This document shows, one piece after another, positions 35,081 to 44,328 of a stretch of DNA of 64,000 nucleotides. The DNA is from DSOI01 sp041394885. GTDB lineage: Bacteria; Acidobacteriota; Terriglobia; Bryobacterales; Bryobacteraceae. Location: contig JAWKHI010000010.1 in the NCBI GenBank assembly GCA_041394885.1, positions 123,450 to 187,449 of the forward strand, given 5' to 3'. The notes beneath the pieces are model-generated. The model saw only the letters and a list, made by a program, of their open reading frames with translations. It searched no databases and was not told the DNA's origin. The stretch's first letter is position 1. The number at the start of each line of letters is the position of its first letter. The position numbers and the translations under genes are program-made.

Positions 35081-35323
35081 ATGGCCTTGCGGGTGTTCAT
35101 TGCTATTGCCGCGGCGTGCGCGATTGCGACGCCGTTGGCGGGCCAGAGACCGGCTGGCGTGCCATTGCTGCTCTATCGAATCGGCTGTGGCGATGGGCGG
35201 CCAAGGCCCTACGATGGGGCTGACTCGGCCGGCTACCGGGTGCGGCAAGTACTTGCGAACCGAGCCGTTGACACCTTACTTGGGACGGACTGGTCCGCCT
35301 GTCTTGCGACGCGGGGTGCTTAA
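35081..35323 (+). CDS. Possible small secreted protein or gene remnant
   Basis: An 80-codon frame begins with a plausible signal peptide (MALRVFIAIAAACAIATPLAGQ) and then has no recognisable domain. It lies in the 321-base gap between the NHL pseudogene and the TonB receptor and overlaps the receptor stop by four bases on the other strand. No ribosome site is visible. It may be the 5' remnant of a lost gene. Nothing else is seen in 34999-35319. Confidence 0.3.
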   Translation: MALRVFIAIAAACAIATPLAGQRPAGVPLLLYRIGCGDGRPRPYDGADSAGYRVRQVLANRAVDTLLGTDWSACLATRGA

Positions 35324-37941
35324 AACCGGACCCGGTACCGAACCGTCAGCGACCGCCCCAACCCCGGCACCCCCCACCCGATCCCACGATGCGCCCGGTT
35401 CCCGATATTCGACACATCCGCGAAAAAGTCCGCCGATTCGCCAACCGGAATCCCCGCCCGCACACCAACCAATCCATACCCCGGAATCGCCGTATTCAAA
35501 GGAGCCGAGTTTGCCGTTCCCAGCACCCGGTTCTGTACTTCCGCCAGCGTCTCCCCCGTCGGAATCAACACGCCCCCGGCCACCAACCCGCGCACCGCCG
35601 CCCCGTTGGCGAAATACCGCGCGATGTTGGACCGTGACCGAGTCGCCCCGATCCGCCGGTCCGACAACGCGAGCGACGACAACCGCGTCTGCCGCGCCGC
35701 CAGCGTCGAATACGCCTCCACCCAGAACCGCCGCGTCGGATGCGTGTAGAGCACGCTCGGATACGCCGTCACCGGCGGAATCCCTGGTTCGATGTCCGGA
35801 GGCAGGCCCGTATTGGCGTCCCGCGCGTCGATCCAGGTCAGATTCTCGTTCAGCGTCAGGCTGCGGTTCACACGGACGCGGAGTGACTGCTCCACCCCGC
35901 GCAGCCGCGCGCCATAGTAGTTCGCCCGAACCTGCACCGGCGCCGTCGCCGCCGGCACGAATACCGCCCCCGACGCCAGTTGGCTCGTGATCGGCTGATC
36001 CCCCAGATACAATCCCGTGGCCCCGGCCGGAAGCAGCAGCGTCTGGGAAACGATCGTGTTGCCCAGATTCATCGCGAACCCGGTCACCTCCACCCGAACC
36101 CGCGCATGCGTGAACGAAGCGCCGGCTTCGTAGTTGTCGCTCGTCTCCGGGCGCAGCCGCGATACCGGCAGCCCCGTCGGCTGTGCCTTGTCATCGGCGC
36201 TCGATCCGATCGTCGGACTGCCGAACGCCATCGCGTCATTCACGTTCGCCTCGAAAAAGCCGTTCCCCTGCAAACCGAGCGTCCCCAGATCCGTCATGTT
36301 CGGTGTACGGAAGCCACGGCTATAGTGCGCGTATAGGGCGAGCGGCTCCAGCGGACGGAAACTCGCACCCGCGCGGCCCGTCAGCCCGTTGGCCGTCAGC
36401 GAGTCGAACGGATACGTCCGGGCCGACGAATACGACGCGCCGCCGAAACGGATCGATCCGTTCAGCCGCAGCTTTCGCACCGGCTCCCAAACGTCGCTCA
36501 CATAAACGCCGTGCGACAGGTACCGCGCCCCGTCGGGAATGCGCGGACGGCTCCGCGCCGTCACTCCCGAAACAGGATTGAAAGTGAAGGCCGGGGAAGC
36601 GATCCGTTCGAGGTAAGACTCGCCGCCCAGCGCCAGGGAATGGGTCTGTATCCGCCGCTCCGCCTGCAGCACCACCCCCCATGCCCGCAGCTTTTCGTAC
36701 TGATGCGAGATCGATCCACGCGGGTCTCCGTTGCCTCCCTGGTTCACACGCTCTTCCCGCTGCGCGTTGAACGACACTCCCGCCGAGATCCGCTCGAACG
36801 GACCCGCTTGGAATCGCTGGTAACGCAGATACCCGAAGTCCAGCATCAGGTTGCGCAAGTCCGCGATCAGGTTGCCGTCCCCTCCCGACAGTTGGTCGTA
36901 CCGCTTGGCGCCGTCCTGCTGATTTCGTTCCATGTGGAAAAGAAGGTACTGGCGCGCGTCGGGCCGGAACTGCGTGTGCAGCGATCCGCCGTATTGCGTG
37001 AATCCCGTATCCGGCAGCCGGTCGCCCAGCACGTTGGCGGGCAGGCCGAAAAAGCGCGTCACCGCGGCGTTGGTGTCGAGCCCCCTCGCCGCCTGCATCG
37101 TATTCACCCGCCGGCCCGCCAACGCCAGAACCGTATTCACGCGCGGCGTGTAGAAGCTGATCAGCGAGTTGGCGCCGGGAGCGAGCGTGGCGGAGTCGAA
37201 CGACGGGGCGAACTCCCCGGTAACGAACTTCGACTGCGCCAGCGGAAACGTCGACAACAGCGCTACCGATCCGCCCAACGAATCGGAACCGTATTGCGCG
37301 CTATTGGGTCCGCGTAGAATCTCCACCGAATCGAGCAGCGCCGGATCGGTCAGATTCTGGAACGTGGAAACGCCGCCCCGCTGCACCGACGTCGTATAGC
37401 GAAACCCGTCCCGGTACACCGAGACTTTGTTTCCCGTAAGTCCGCGTACGTAGAAAGCGCCCATCGCCGGCGCTGTGCGGAGCGCGTGGACCCCCGGCTC
37501 GCCTTCCGCGATATCGGTGAGCGTCGTCTTGGCGCGTTCCGCGATGGCCGAACGCGGAATCGTATTCACCCGCTGCGCCAGCCACGCCGGCGACTCCACC
37601 GTGCCCGCCTCCGCCGACACCGTCAGATGTTCCTCAACCGGCACCAGGCTCAGCGTCAACGCCAGAGCCGCATCGGCCCCCGGGCGAAGGTGGACCGCTT
37701 GACGGGTCTCGGCGAACCCCGCCCCGCCCGCCGACAGAATGAAGTCCCCGCAAGGCGCCGGATTCACCGAAAACCGCCCATCGGGTTGCGTGAAAGCCGC
37801 CGCAAGTGCAATGCGGTTCGGGCTGAGCAGTGAAACCGCGGCGCCAGGAACCGGCGCGCCCGATGGGTCCGCTATCTGCCCGGTCAACGAACAGTCCGCC
37901 CCGAAGACGGGCATGGCGAGCAGGATTAGAAAGTAACGCAT
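35320..37941 (-). CDS. TonB-dependent receptor with carboxypeptidase-like N-terminal domain
   Basis: An outer-membrane beta-barrel transporter of 873 residues. It has a signal peptide (1-14), a carboxypeptidase-regulatory-like domain (15-105, LTGQIADPSGAPVPGAAV), and a plug domain (about 125-235) with YVRGLTGNKVSVYRDGFR and VEILRGPNSAQYGSDSLGG. The 22-stranded barrel ends in the aromatic residue Phe (VRYRVRF). YSRGFRTPNMTDLGTLG is a barrel motif typical of siderophore/cobalamin-type receptors. The ligand is unknown. It stands alone, 146 bases downstream of the next minus-strand gene. Confidence 0.9.
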   Translation of the reverse strand: MRYFLILLAMPVFGADCSLTGQIADPSGAPVPGAAVSLLSPNRIALAAAFTQPDGRFSVNPAPCGDFILSAGGAGFAETRQAVHLRPGADAALALTLSLVPVEEHLTVSAEAGTVESPAWLAQRVNTIPRSAIAERAKTTLTDIAEGEPGVHALRTAPAMGAFYVRGLTGNKVSVYRDGFRYTTSVQRGGVSTFQNLTDPALLDSVEILRGPNSAQYGSDSLGGSVALLSTFPLAQSKFVTGEFAPSFDSATLAPGANSLISFYTPRVNTVLALAGRRVNTMQAARGLDTNAAVTRFFGLPANVLGDRLPDTGFTQYGGSLHTQFRPDARQYLLFHMERNQQDGAKRYDQLSGGDGNLIADLRNLMLDFGYLRYQRFQAGPFERISAGVSFNAQREERVNQGGNGDPRGSISHQYEKLRAWGVVLQAERRIQTHSLALGGESYLERIASPAFTFNPVSGVTARSRPRIPDGARYLSHGVYVSDVWEPVRKLRLNGSIRFGGASYSSARTYPFDSLTANGLTGRAGASFRPLEPLALYAHYSRGFRTPNMTDLGTLGLQGNGFFEANVNDAMAFGSPTIGSSADDKAQPTGLPVSRLRPETSDNYEAGASFTHARVRVEVTGFAMNLGNTIVSQTLLLPAGATGLYLGDQPITSQLASGAVFVPAATAPVQVRANYYGARLRGVEQSLRVRVNRSLTLNENLTWIDARDANTGLPPDIEPGIPPVTAYPSVLYTHPTRRFWVEAYSTLAARQTRLSSLALSDRRIGATRSRSNIARYFANGAAVRGLVAGGVLIPTGETLAEVQNRVLGTANSAPLNTAIPGYGLVGVRAGIPVGESADFFADVSNIGNRAHRGIGWGVPGLGRSLTVRYRVRF

Positions 37942-37982
37942 GGAGTGCCTAACCTCGTACTACTCCCTGAACGGAATTAGGT

Positions 37983-38000
37983 GAACCATCGTCGTGGTTC
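37983..38000 (-). terminator. Possible weak hairpin downstream of the 38088 gene
   Basis: GAACCA (37983-37988) and TGGTTC (37995-38000) form a perfect 6-bp stem with a 6-base loop, 88 bases past the stop of the upstream minus-strand gene. No T-tract follows, so this is at best a weak terminator or a binding site. Confidence 0.2.
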
Positions 38001-38087
38001 GTTGCGCCACGCGAGCGCCTTCCGCGGCGCTCGGTGTCGGTCGTTGAGCCCGGGCGAGAGGTCATCCCCCTCGCCCAGGTGAAAAAG

Positions 38088-39692
38088 CTACCGGCAGCTC
38101 GGGAACTTGTGGCTGCTCAGCCGCGTGGACCAGTCAAACGGCCCCGCCCCCGTGAAGTGCATCGTCGTGAACCAGAACGTGCAGTCATCCACCGGATCCA
38201 GGGTCATGGCGCTGTAGTCACCCCAGCGGCCCGATCCCGTCTTCGAAAAAGCTCCGTTCAGGATGGTCGCTTCGTTCTCCATCTGCCCCAGCGGCTCGCT
38301 GCGCATCCGTCCCGTGTACCGGATCGAAGGATGCACCGTCGTCGCGTTCGAGGCGCTGTACCCAAGTAGGATGTTGCCGCGCTTGTCGCTCGCAATCGAC
38401 GCCATCCAGCGGTCGGTTGCATCCGGTCCGAAGATGTTCTGCTGGAATACCGTCGGCGTCCCCGCGAACACGTTCCGCAGTTCCCCCCACCAAACGCCGC
38501 CCTCCACCGACATGTTCACCAGAAGCGTATCGGCCGAGCCGATCCGCCGGTACGGAGCCCGGTGCATCATGCGAAACGAGACCGCTTCGAGAAGATTCCC
38601 GTTCGGTTGCGGGACACACCGCGTCCGGGAAAACCCGCCGCATTTGTGCGAGATCGTCTGGATAGTCAGGTTCGGCGGGACCGTGATCACGGTATTGGCC
38701 GGTGTCACGAAATCCCAAAGCACCTGGTACATCTTAATGATGTTCTCCGTGATGAAGAACGCCTGCGGACCCACGAACAGCGTCGGGCTGTTGGCCGGAG
38801 TGTTGGAGTCCGCGTCCGCGGGCAGCCATCCGAACGCGTTGACGTCGTTGAAGCACACTGCCGCTGCGGCGTTGCCGGCAAGCATCGCCGTACGCTCGAA
38901 GCCGCAGAATTTGCCGTATTTATACGCGTTCCCGGCACCATTGAACGTATTGAAGGTGGCCGTGTACGCCGACTGGCTCGGCCAGACTCCCACCTTCGGA
39001 TAGTCGATGAAATCATCGTTTCCAAAGTTGAACGAATAGACGTTGAACGCGCCCGTGGCGTCCGAGGTCGTCGACACCGCGAAGCACTGGCTGAATGAAG
39101 GAGTCCCGAAGTCGAGCGCGAATTGCGAGATCACCCATCGCCCCCCGAATCGATCGTAGTTCACGATCGGGTCGCCCGAATTCGTCGTCCGGCAGATGTC
39201 GGTCGCCGGAAGCCCCTGAAACAGCGCGTTGATGTTGATCGGCACTCCGATCATTGCCCCCGTCGCTTTGTTGAACACCGCGTACGAGACGTTCACCGCC
39301 TGCACGAACTGCGTCGCCCCGATTGCACCCACCGTGTCCGGAGGGTTGAATCCCGGCGTGTGCCCGTTGTTCAGCCCGATGCCCGGTACGTTCAGGCCCA
39401 CCGGAGCCTGTACGTTCGGCGCCGCCGCCAATGGCTCCCGTCCAATCGACGCCGCGCGTGCGCTCAGCCCCGGCTGAATCACATTCTTCGCGTTCCCGAT
39501 CCATCCCGGGTACGGATTGCGCCGCGGGTTGTCGCTATCGGGATCGGGTGAAGAATTCTGTGGCAGTGGGTGAAGGCGGTTGGCTTCGAGAGCCGACGGC
39601 ACAAACGCCCGGTTGCCGGTGTATCGCGTTACCTGTTGCGCGCACAACAACGAGCCGGCGCCGAAAAGTACGATTAGTGTTTTCTTGACCAA
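38088..39692 (-). CDS. Large secreted protein of unknown function
   Basis: A 534-residue exported protein. Translation probably starts at TTG 39692 (AGGAGG 6 bases upstream), giving a short signal peptide (KKTLIVLFGAGSLLCAQ). The body contains NPPDTVGAIGATQFVQAVN and SYAVFNKATGAMIG, a pattern I associate with extracellular beta-propeller-like proteins. It ends in a compact C-terminal segment with TMHFTGAGPFDWSTRLSSHKF. Cysteines occur in pairs (FCGFER, AVCFND, HKCGG, TRCVP), suggesting disulfides. No catalytic motif is evident. It is monocistronic with a 5' inverted repeat. Confidence 0.75.
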   Translation of the reverse strand: MVKKTLIVLFGAGSLLCAQQVTRYTGNRAFVPSALEANRLHPLPQNSSPDPDSDNPRRNPYPGWIGNAKNVIQPGLSARAASIGREPLAAAPNVQAPVGLNVPGIGLNNGHTPGFNPPDTVGAIGATQFVQAVNVSYAVFNKATGAMIGVPININALFQGLPATDICRTTNSGDPIVNYDRFGGRWVISQFALDFGTPSFSQCFAVSTTSDATGAFNVYSFNFGNDDFIDYPKVGVWPSQSAYTATFNTFNGAGNAYKYGKFCGFERTAMLAGNAAAAVCFNDVNAFGWLPADADSNTPANSPTLFVGPQAFFITENIIKMYQVLWDFVTPANTVITVPPNLTIQTISHKCGGFSRTRCVPQPNGNLLEAVSFRMMHRAPYRRIGSADTLLVNMSVEGGVWWGELRNVFAGTPTVFQQNIFGPDATDRWMASIASDKRGNILLGYSASNATTVHPSIRYTGRMRSEPLGQMENEATILNGAFSKTGSGRWGDYSAMTLDPVDDCTFWFTTMHFTGAGPFDWSTRLSSHKFPSCR

Positions 39693-39783
39693 GGGAGTCC
39701 TCCTGAACCTGTTGCTGCTGACAATCTCATTCCTCCCAGGAACATACAGCCGTTCAACTAGGGAGTGGTAGTGCTCAAAAAAT

Positions 39784-39815
39784 AGGCAGCGAAAGTCTAT
39801 CGACAAACGCTGCCT
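39784..39815 (-). promoter_or_regulatory. Perfect inverted repeat upstream of the 38088-39692 gene
   Basis: AGGCAGCG (39784-39791) and CGCTGCCT (39808-39815) are exact reverse complements, 16 bases apart, about 92 bases upstream of the start codon. Just upstream on the minus strand is GGGTAAACAT, and downstream ACCACTCCCTAG. Near-copies of both occur before the PEP-CTERM gene. It is probably a regulator site or leader hairpin. Confidence 0.45.
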
Positions 39816-39967
39816 GAATGTTTACCCTAACCGAATGAATTAGATCCAGATACTTTCGAACAAGCTTCTCACTTAGCCGGCACAGGGCGGGCGCCCTCGA
39901 AGCAGCCAAACTTCCAGGAACTCGCCGCGTATCGAGAGCCGGAGCGAGTCCGTTTTGCGCGTGTTCC

Positions 39968-40615
39968 TCAAAAGCCGCGACGGCGCAGAAGCCCGATCCC
40001 GGCCAACCCCGCCGAGATCAGCACCACCGTTGTCGGCTCCGGCACTTGGCCCTGCTGCTGCGCGTCCCCAAACACGATGAATGCCTTCTCGCTGTTGTTC
40101 GCGATGAATGGATCTCCGAACAGCAGGTCGAACTCGCCGGCCGGATTGCCGCCCCCGGCTGCCGTTGTCTCCCAGTTCATGTCTACAAAGCTGATGTTGC
40201 CCGTCGGGCCGTTGTGGATCCCCAGCCAGTAAATCCCCGCCCCGACATTGATATTCGGCGTCAGATTGAAATCGTATCGGTATTCGTCAATCCCGAGGCC
40301 GCCCAGGCCAGTCGCCACCTGCGTCGCAATCGCGTTCCCGCTCGCGATGACACCGCCTGGTTCTCCGGCGTTGTCCATGTAGATATACCAGTCGATGCTG
40401 CCCAAGTAGTCGCCCGCTGCCGACTGCAGCGCCCAGAAACGGACTGCCGTCAGCGTGCTCGCGGCCGCTACCTGAAAATCGTCTGTCTGAATGTACTCGG
40501 CGATGTTGTTCCCGAACGCTTGATCTGGGGCCCCATTGTCATGGATTACGGCCGCGCTGGCAAGCGACCCCGCACACAGCGCAACGATAGCGAATCGAAT
40601 CACACGCAAGCTCAA
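39968..40615 (-). CDS. PEP-CTERM sorted exported protein
   Basis: A 215-residue protein with an N-terminal signal peptide (cleavage near SLASAA), a beta-rich body (DDFQVAAASTLTAVRFWA, YWLGIHNGPTG) and a canonical PEP-CTERM sorting tail (VPEPTTVVLISAGLAGIGLL, then RRRGF). The tail marks it for an exosortase that is usually encoded near exopolysaccharide genes but is not in this window. The start is TTG 40615 with a strong AGGAGGAG 8 bases upstream. No enzyme motif is seen. Confidence 0.88.
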   Translation of the reverse strand: MSLRVIRFAIVALCAGSLASAAVIHDNGAPDQAFGNNIAEYIQTDDFQVAAASTLTAVRFWALQSAAGDYLGSIDWYIYMDNAGEPGGVIASGNAIATQVATGLGGLGIDEYRYDFNLTPNINVGAGIYWLGIHNGPTGNISFVDMNWETTAAGGGNPAGEFDLLFGDPFIANNSEKAFIVFGDAQQQGQVPEPTTVVLISAGLAGIGLLRRRGF

Positions 40616-40985
40616 AATTTTCTCCTCCTAGGTGAGTGGTCCTAGTCCTGTGCAGCATATTTACCCGGTACTTTGAAAAAATACTGGTACCGTCGTTAGT
40701 CTTTCCAAAGCGTCGCACATGCGTGTGAGAAAAGCAATGCATTCCCCATACTTATCTATGACATTTCTTGCTTTGAATCAACAACTTGCGCCACTTTGAA
40801 GGGGACTGGTGCCTCCGTTCGGGAGTATCGCACACCCTAACGTGTGTCTTCTTCCCTCCCGATTCGGGATTGACGTTGTCTCCGTCTCTACAACTCCCGG
40901 TCCACGGAGGTATGATAAACGGGAGTATGGCTCCCACCGAGTGAACCCTGGAAGCTTAAATACTGGAAGGGCAGAAACCAACACC
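40616..40985. other. Divergent intergenic region with inverted repeats
   Basis: This 370-base gap holds the divergent promoters of the PEP-CTERM gene and the sugar dehydrogenase. GGTAC/GTACC arms flank an A/T-rich core near 40667-40692, and ACACcctaacGTGT lies near 40832-40845. On the minus strand GGGTAAATAT and ACCACTCACCTAG resemble motifs before the 38088-39692 gene. I see no clear -35/-10 pair and no sigma-54 (GG-N10-GC) site. Confidence 0.4.
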
Positions 40986-42779
40986 ATGAAGATTGCATTG
41001 GCCGCAGGGCTGTTATTTGTTGGCGCCGCGTGGGGACAGCGCGCGCCCCAGACCAGGGACGACGTGGCCAGACCCGGTGGACACCTCCCCGGAAACCCAA
41101 AGATCGCGCTCGTCAAAGTGGCCGATGGCTTTTTCGATCCCACCAACGTCGCCTCCGCCAATGACGGCACAGGACGCTTGTTCGTCACCGAGCGCGTGGG
41201 CCGCGTCCGCATCGTCAACAAAAACGGATCCGTCCAGCAGGAGCCCTTCCTCGACCTCACCAAAATCAACCCCTTGGGCAACGACGTCCAAACCGGATTC
41301 GTCGAACAGGGTCTCTACTCCATCGCCTTTCATCCTCAGTTCAAGCAAAACGGCTACTTCTTCGTTCACTACGCCTCGCTTCCCTTCAACGGCGATGGCA
41401 TGATCGTCCGCTTCCAGGTCGATCCCCGTAGCCCTAACGTGATGACGCCCGAACGCACCAACGCGACGGCCAAAGTATTGCTCCGCATCGAACAGCCCTA
41501 CTACAACCACAACGGCGGCCAGATCGAGTTCGGCCCCGATGGCTTCCTCTACATCGGCAGCGGCGACGGCGGATGGGAAGGCGATCCCTACGAAGCAGGC
41601 CAGGATCTGGGCACCCTCCTCGGCAAGATCCTTCGCATCGACGTCAATACTCCCGACGAGTCCATCCCCTACCGCATCCCCGCCTCCAATCCCTTCGCCA
41701 CCGCCGGCAAAGAGCGCCTCATGCAGTTGTTCGGCATCAGCGAAGTGGACTTCGCCAAAATCAAGACCCGTGTCCGCCCCGAGATCTGGGCCTACGGCAG
41801 CCGCAATCCCTACGAGTTCTCCTTTGACCCCAAAGCCGGACACCTCTTCATTGCCGACGTCGGGCAGAACCACTGGGAAGAGATCCACTTCCAGCCGGCC
41901 GGCGCCAAGGGCGGCGACAACTACGGCTGGAACCGCATGCAGGGAAGCTGGTGCCATCCCATGTCGGGCCCGAACGATAAGTGTCCCCAGGTCGGCATCC
42001 TGCCCGCCGGCGAATATCCTCACGAGGTTCCTTACCCCGGCGCCGCCCCGCTCAAGGACGGGCACGGGTGCTCCATCGAAGGCCTCGGCATCGCCAACTA
42101 CGGCGGCATGAACGGCGTCTATCTCGTCGGCGACTGGTGCACCGGCCGCGTCTTCGGCCTCGGTTGGGACGGCAGCAAGTGGCAGTTGGAAGAGATGCTC
42201 CACACCAACTTGCAGTTCACCGCCGGCGGCAATGGCGAAGACGGTTACGTCTATGCGGTCAATTGCTTCTGCTTCTACACTTCAGACAAAGGGCCGATGG
42301 CCAATCCGCCCGGCGCGCTGTGGAAGGTGGTTCCCGTGAGCGAAGTCCCCGCCGGAGCCGAAACCGCGCGCGTGGTCACCCAGGTGAGCCAGGGTGAAGA
42401 GGCCGGGTCCGGCTTTCGCAACGCCCTCGACAACCGGCCCTTGACGCTAAACCTCATGGCCGGCGAGACCGTCACTCCCCAGGTCACCGAATTCCAAAAA
42501 ACGCGCAAGAATCCCTACAGCGGCAATCGCGCCGCCATCGCCGCCGGCAAGGCCAGCTACCAGCAGTGGTGCGCCGCCTGCCATCTCGAAAACGGGACAG
42601 GACGCATCGGATCTAACCTCACCGACGCCCAAGTCACCTACCCGCGCGTCAATACCGACACCGGGATGTTCGAAGTCATCTACGGCGGCGCCTCCGGTGC
42701 CATGCAGTCGTTCGGGAACCGCATCAGCCAGGACGAGATCCTGAAGATCATGGCCCACCTCGAAACGCTGAAGAAGTGA
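40986..42779 (+). CDS. PQQ-type sugar dehydrogenase (GDH/sorbosone family) fused to cytochrome c
   Basis: A 597-residue exported oxidoreductase. It has a signal peptide (1-17) and a six-bladed GDH-type propeller (40-450) with RLFVTERVGRVRIV, GLYSIAFHPQF, the active-site-like NHNGGQIEFGPDGFLYIGSG and RPEIWAYGSRNPYEFSFD. A C-terminal cytochrome c domain has the heme-binding CAACH motif (about residue 532) and a candidate Met ligand in GAMQSFG. The fused heme would pass electrons from PQQ to the respiratory chain. The substrate is an unknown aldose or alcohol. Confidence 0.9.
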   Translation: MKIALAAGLLFVGAAWGQRAPQTRDDVARPGGHLPGNPKIALVKVADGFFDPTNVASANDGTGRLFVTERVGRVRIVNKNGSVQQEPFLDLTKINPLGNDVQTGFVEQGLYSIAFHPQFKQNGYFFVHYASLPFNGDGMIVRFQVDPRSPNVMTPERTNATAKVLLRIEQPYYNHNGGQIEFGPDGFLYIGSGDGGWEGDPYEAGQDLGTLLGKILRIDVNTPDESIPYRIPASNPFATAGKERLMQLFGISEVDFAKIKTRVRPEIWAYGSRNPYEFSFDPKAGHLFIADVGQNHWEEIHFQPAGAKGGDNYGWNRMQGSWCHPMSGPNDKCPQVGILPAGEYPHEVPYPGAAPLKDGHGCSIEGLGIANYGGMNGVYLVGDWCTGRVFGLGWDGSKWQLEEMLHTNLQFTAGGNGEDGYVYAVNCFCFYTSDKGPMANPPGALWKVVPVSEVPAGAETARVVTQVSQGEEAGSGFRNALDNRPLTLNLMAGETVTPQVTEFQKTRKNPYSGNRAAIAAGKASYQQWCAACHLENGTGRIGSNLTDAQVTYPRVNTDTGMFEVIYGGASGAMQSFGNRISQDEILKIMAHLETLKK

Positions 42780-42791
42780 CACACTGAAGAA

Positions 42792-43802
42792 ATGAGCAGA
42801 CCGAAACGCGCCCTGATCACCGGCATCACCGGGCAGGACGGCTCTTACTTGAGCGAGCTGCTGCTCGCCAAAGGCTATGAAGTCCACGGAATCGTCCGCC
42901 GTGTCGCCCTCGAGGATCCCCTCGGCCGCCTTTCCCGCATCAGTAAGCTGACCTCCCAATTGCACCTCCACGCCGCCTCGCTCGAAAGCTACGCCAGCAT
43001 CCATCAGGTGGTGGCTAAGGTCGAGCCCCACGAGTGTTATCACTTGGCTGCCCAGAGCTTCGTCAGCTACTCCTTCGATGACGAGTTTTCCACCCTCAAC
43101 ACCAACATCAACGGGACGCACTATCTGCTTTCGGCGGTGAAGAACCTTGCCCCCGAGTGCCGCTTCTATTTCGCCGGCTCGAGCGAGATGTTCGGCCGCG
43201 CCGACGAAGTGCCCCAGCGCGAAACCACCCGGTTTCACCCCCGCTCCACCTACGGCATCAGCAAGGTGGCCGGGTTCGATCTCACTCGCAACTACCGGGA
43301 AGCCTACCGGCTCCATGCGAGCAACGGCATTCTTTTCAATCACGAATCCCCGCGGCGCGGGTTCGAATTCGTCACCCGCAAGATCTCCGCCGGCGTGGCC
43401 CGCATCCGCGCCGGCATCTCCAAGCAGTTGAAGCTCGGCAACCTCGACGCCAAGCGCGATTGGGGACACGCGCGCGAATACGTCGAGGCCATGTGGCTCA
43501 TGCTCCAGCGCGACGAGCCAGACGACTATGTCGTCGCCACCGGCGAAACTCACTCCGTCCGCGAGTTCGTCGAACTCGCCTTTGCCCACGCCGGTCTCGA
43601 TTGGGAGCAATACGTCGTTATCGATCCCGAACTCTACCGGCCCGCCGAAGTAAACATCCTCCTCGGTGACGCCGCCAAAGCGCGGGACGAATTGGGCTGG
43701 CAGAACCGCATCGGCTTCGAGGACCTCGTCCGCGAAATGGTCGAGTCCGACTGCCGCATGATCGCCGGCATTGACCTTCGCCCGGCGCCCGCCGCCCTCT
43801 AG
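42792..43802 (+). CDS. gmd: GDP-mannose 4,6-dehydratase
   Basis: Converts GDP-mannose to GDP-4-keto-6-deoxymannose, precursor of GDP-fucose, rhamnose or perosamine. It is an extended SDR of 336 residues with ITGITGQDGSYL (9-20), HLAAQSFVSYSF, the catalytic SSEMFG and YGISK pair, and NHESPRRGFEFVTRKI, the GMD-specific block. It starts 12 bases after the dehydrogenase stop, so the two may be cotranscribed. No GDP-fucose synthase or Rmd-type reductase lies beside it. Confidence 0.93.
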   Translation: MSRPKRALITGITGQDGSYLSELLLAKGYEVHGIVRRVALEDPLGRLSRISKLTSQLHLHAASLESYASIHQVVAKVEPHECYHLAAQSFVSYSFDDEFSTLNTNINGTHYLLSAVKNLAPECRFYFAGSSEMFGRADEVPQRETTRFHPRSTYGISKVAGFDLTRNYREAYRLHASNGILFNHESPRRGFEFVTRKISAGVARIRAGISKQLKLGNLDAKRDWGHAREYVEAMWLMLQRDEPDDYVVATGETHSVREFVELAFAHAGLDWEQYVVIDPELYRPAEVNILLGDAAKARDELGWQNRIGFEDLVREMVESDCRMIAGIDLRPAPAAL

Positions 43803-43871
43803 ATGCACTGCCCCCAACGCCGGGGCACTTGCGGATCGCGACTCACTCGTCATACTCTGTCTCTAAACGCA

Positions 43872-44294
43872 ATGCATTATTGCCTGGAATGCCGGGAGGA
43901 GGCAGTAGGCCCAATCTGCCATCGCTGCGGCGCAAACACAATCACGGGTGCCAACTCCACCCTCACCGGCGCAACCGGCTCTTCCGCTGACCGCGCCGCG
44001 GCCCTCTGCTATGTGCTTTGGTTCGTCTCCGCTCTCGTCATGCTCGCCATCCCACGGTTCCGGCACAGCCGTACGGTGAAATTCCACGCCTACCAATCCA
44101 TTCTCCTCTCCGCGCTCCTCATGGTCGTCTTCTTCTCCCTCGGACTCTATCTGCCGCTCCGGCTTCGGGATACCGTATTCTGGGCCTTCCAGGTGGCGGC
44201 GCTCACCTTGTGGGTGTCCATGATTGCTCTCACCTGGATGGGGAAAAACCCCTCGGTTCCCTGGGTAGGCGGGCTGGCCGAAAAGCAGATGTAG
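43872..44294 (+). CDS. Zinc-ribbon plus DUF4870-like membrane protein
   Basis: A 140-residue protein with an N-terminal four-cysteine zinc ribbon (CLECREEAVGPICHRC), a short Ser/Thr linker and three hydrophobic segments with VKFHAYQSILLSALLMVVFF, typical of DUF4870 proteins. ATG 43872 is the first Met before the cysteines; longer upstream frames lack support. Function is unknown. It lies 69 bases after gmd. Confidence 0.75.
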   Translation: MHYCLECREEAVGPICHRCGANTITGANSTLTGATGSSADRAAALCYVLWFVSALVMLAIPRFRHSRTVKFHAYQSILLSALLMVVFFSLGLYLPLRLRDTVFWAFQVAALTLWVSMIALTWMGKNPSVPWVGGLAEKQM

Positions 44295-44328
44295 CCCCGA
44301 CGGCCCTTCGTGCGTCCATACTGACAGC

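Noticed and set aside
41013..42203. Minus-strand frame of 396 codons opposite the sugar dehydrogenase
   Set aside because: Composition is typical of antisense shadows and the plus-strand gene is unambiguous.
42447..43853. Minus-strand frame of 468 codons opposite gmd
   Set aside because: gmd on the plus strand has full family motifs; the antisense frame has none.
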